In this document: positions 37,544 to 38,521 of the stretch, in pieces
Layout of the letters: each line of letters opens with the position of its first letter
Position numbering within the stretch: the stretch's first letter is position 1
DNA from: Limisphaerales bacterium
GTDB lineage: Bacteria; Verrucomicrobiota; Verrucomicrobiia; Limisphaerales; AAA164-E04
NCBI GenBank assembly: GCA_024761205.1
Contig: JAMASS010000044.1
Coordinates: 1 to 38,521, forward strand
Reading direction: 5' to 3'
DNA: 38,521 nt
Notes under the pieces: generated by a model
Told to the model about the DNA's origin: nothing
What the model saw: the letters and a program-made list of their open reading frames with translations, nothing else
Database searches by the model: none
Program-made: the position numbers and the translations under genes

Positions 37544-37649
37544 ACCCTTTGCCGCCTTCGGTGATTGCAACAACCCGTTCTGCTTCCGCCAATGCCGCCT
37601 GAATATGGCCCAGCGCAACGTTGATTCTTTCTACGATTTCGTGGTTCAT
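37494..37649 (-). CDS. short coiled-coil hypothetical protein
   Basis: 51 residues from ATG 37649, with AAGGC and AAAAGGA upstream. The sequence MNHEIVERINVALGHIQAAL with AEAERVV is a strong amphipathic helix. It ends GGRME-stop within the next gene in a different frame. It could be the N-terminal part of the following membrane protein, separated by a frameshift. Too short for a family assignment. Confidence 0.45.
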   Translation of the reverse strand: MNHEIVERINVALGHIQAALAEAERVVAITEGGKGYESGLAELHSVGGRME

Positions 37650-37916
37650 TCCTTTTGCCTTTCCGTTTACTTGTTGCTGCGTCTGCAATAAGTTTTTTAG
37701 GTAATCTCTCCCCAAATCTTAAACCAACCCCGTTTTGGGTCTTGGTGTGAAAGACAGGGCAAGCCCAATCAAATAAAGGCTTTCATCATTTGGACGAATG
37801 CCCGAGAAGATTGGCCAAGGGGGCGCACGTGTCAATTTTTTTGGCGGGAGAGTCGCCACCTGACCATTGCCCTGCTGCTCAACGCCAAGAAAAGCTAGTC
37901 AAACTAAGTGCTCCGC

Positions 37917-38075
37917 ATGGTGAAAGGGCGGCCGGAACAGGAAATCGTGGCCGATTTGTATCTCAACAAAGACAAGGTGAGGAATTCCCTGAGTGAGGAG
38001 GAGCTGGAGGAACTGACTCAGGATGCCAAACAAAGCATGGAAGACGCCCTGGCAATGCTGCGGGAAGAGCGGTGA
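37917..38075 (+). CDS. very small acidic hypothetical protein
   Basis: 52 residues from ATG 37917; an in-frame TAA lies five codons upstream, so the start is confined (a GTG four codons earlier in frame is possible). It reads VKGRPEQEIVADLYLNKDKV, then an SLSEEELEELTQDAKQS acidic helix. It is followed after 25 nt by a second acidic ORF. Unrecognised, but composition is strongly protein-like. Confidence 0.5.
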   Translation: MVKGRPEQEIVADLYLNKDKVRNSLSEEELEELTQDAKQSMEDALAMLREER

Positions 38076-38100
38076 GGCCACGAGCCTCATAGAGGGCCTG

Positions 38101-38334
38101 TTGAGGACGAACAAATTTGGGAGACAGTCCTTCCAAAAGATGTTCGAAATGTTGGTTGCCCAGGAATACAAATACCTTGGCAGAATCGAAGATGAGGAAG
38201 AGCGGGCCAGGGAGGAGCTGGAAATGATTGAAGAGCATATCAGAGACAATCCGGAAACTTTGGAATTCTATCTGGAAGACTATACGGAATACCATCAGGA
38301 GATTCTGGAACTCTTTAATTCTGGCGACAGGTAA
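38101..38334 (+). CDS. small acidic coiled-coil hypothetical protein
   Basis: 77 residues if started at TTG 38101. A frame opening at ATG 38023 overlaps the preceding ORF and its first 26 residues look non-coding. The body is a glutamate-rich helix (YKYLGRIEDEEERAREELEM, then IEEHIRDNPETLEFYLEDY). It is followed by a terminator at 38369, so it is probably the last gene of a two-gene unit with 37917-38075. No family was recognised. Confidence 0.55.
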   Translation: MRTNKFGRQSFQKMFEMLVAQEYKYLGRIEDEEERAREELEMIEEHIRDNPETLEFYLEDYTEYHQEILELFNSGDR

Positions 38335-38368
38335 CTGAAGCCGCAGCGGAATCTGTTTCCGCCTTCAC

Positions 38369-38400
38369 ACCCGTCTCGGTTTTTCGGGGCGGGTATTTTT
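38369..38400 (+). terminator. intrinsic terminator after the small acidic genes
   Basis: ACCCGTCTCG (38369-38378) pairs with CGGGGCGGGT (38385-38394) through two G-T wobbles, loop GTTTTT, followed by ATTTTTGTTT. It lies 35 nt after the stop at 38334. Confidence 0.7.
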
Positions 38401-38521
38401 GTTTCGTCCGGCAGCGGCAGGCGTGGTAATCATTCGGCAGGCGTTTGCAGCGGAGGCCGCCGGGGAGGTTCGCCGGTTTTCCAAAAAACAAAAGCCCGGC
38501 CCTTGCGCCGTGAAATCGCCG

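Overview
The window looks like a chromosomal segment of a member of the Planctomycetota-Verrucomicrobiota group, most likely a verrucomicrobium. The evidence is the gene mix: a formylglycine-type sulfatase, a DUF1080 protein, a PhoD-type phosphatase, a Gfo/Idh/MocA oxidoreductase, and remnants of an arylsulfatase, a PVC-type membrane-bound dehydrogenase and an HzsA-related cytochrome protein. No rRNA, tRNA, CRISPR array or intact insertion sequence was recognised. Only about half of the window is intact coding sequence. The rest is largely recognisable gene debris broken by frameshifts and stops. Either this chromosome carries a heavy pseudogene load or the assembly has clustered indels. Many flanking genes are perfectly intact, which argues for real decay.

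Layout. 1-4.5 kb (minus): an accessory, possibly defensive operon. It holds a small ribbon-helix-helix (ParD-like) regulator behind a perfect 16-bp inverted repeat, then a 763-residue protein with an acidic/proline-rich linker, an Ig-like domain and a C-terminal ribosomal-L13e-like domain, then an 8-nt-overlapping DEAH helicase of the DUF1998-helicase type that runs off the left edge. 4.8-6.7 kb: a VOC (glyoxalase-fold) protein and an M29 aminopeptidase. 6.7-13.2 kb: a gene-poor stretch with a few broken ORFs and one AT-rich pocket encoding a small membrane protein. 13.2-17.1 kb (minus): lipoprotein sulfatase, hydroxypyruvate-isomerase-like and zeta-toxin-like remnants, lysS. 17.1-20.8 kb: a decayed multidomain HzsA-related gene (minus) and a thioredoxin-fold remnant. 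21.1-24 kb: TPR protein and xylulokinase. 24-26.8 kb (minus): a frame-interrupted membrane-anchored coiled-coil protein, a DUF805 protein and a tRNA-dihydrouridine synthase. 26.9-30.9 kb: DUF1080 protein, a small membrane protein, GAPDH and a small heat-shock protein, with two clear terminators. 31.5-34.1 kb (minus): dehydrogenase and arylsulfatase remnants. 34.1-36.8 kb: an intact Gfo/Idh/MocA oxidoreductase and a PhoD-like phosphatase, diverging. 37-38.4 kb: small hypothetical genes, one with a membrane anchor.

Functional picture. The intact genes cover central metabolism (GAPDH, xylulokinase), translation and tRNA modification (lysS, Dus) and the exported hydrolytic repertoire typical of polysaccharide-degrading Verrucomicrobiota. 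The strongest candidate for an undescribed system is the left-edge operon: a putative autoregulated RHH repressor, an L13e/Ig-domain partner and a DUF1998-type helicase. Its role in anti-phage or anti-plasmid defence is inference. Dispersed palindromic repeats at four or more sites are the other notable structural signal.
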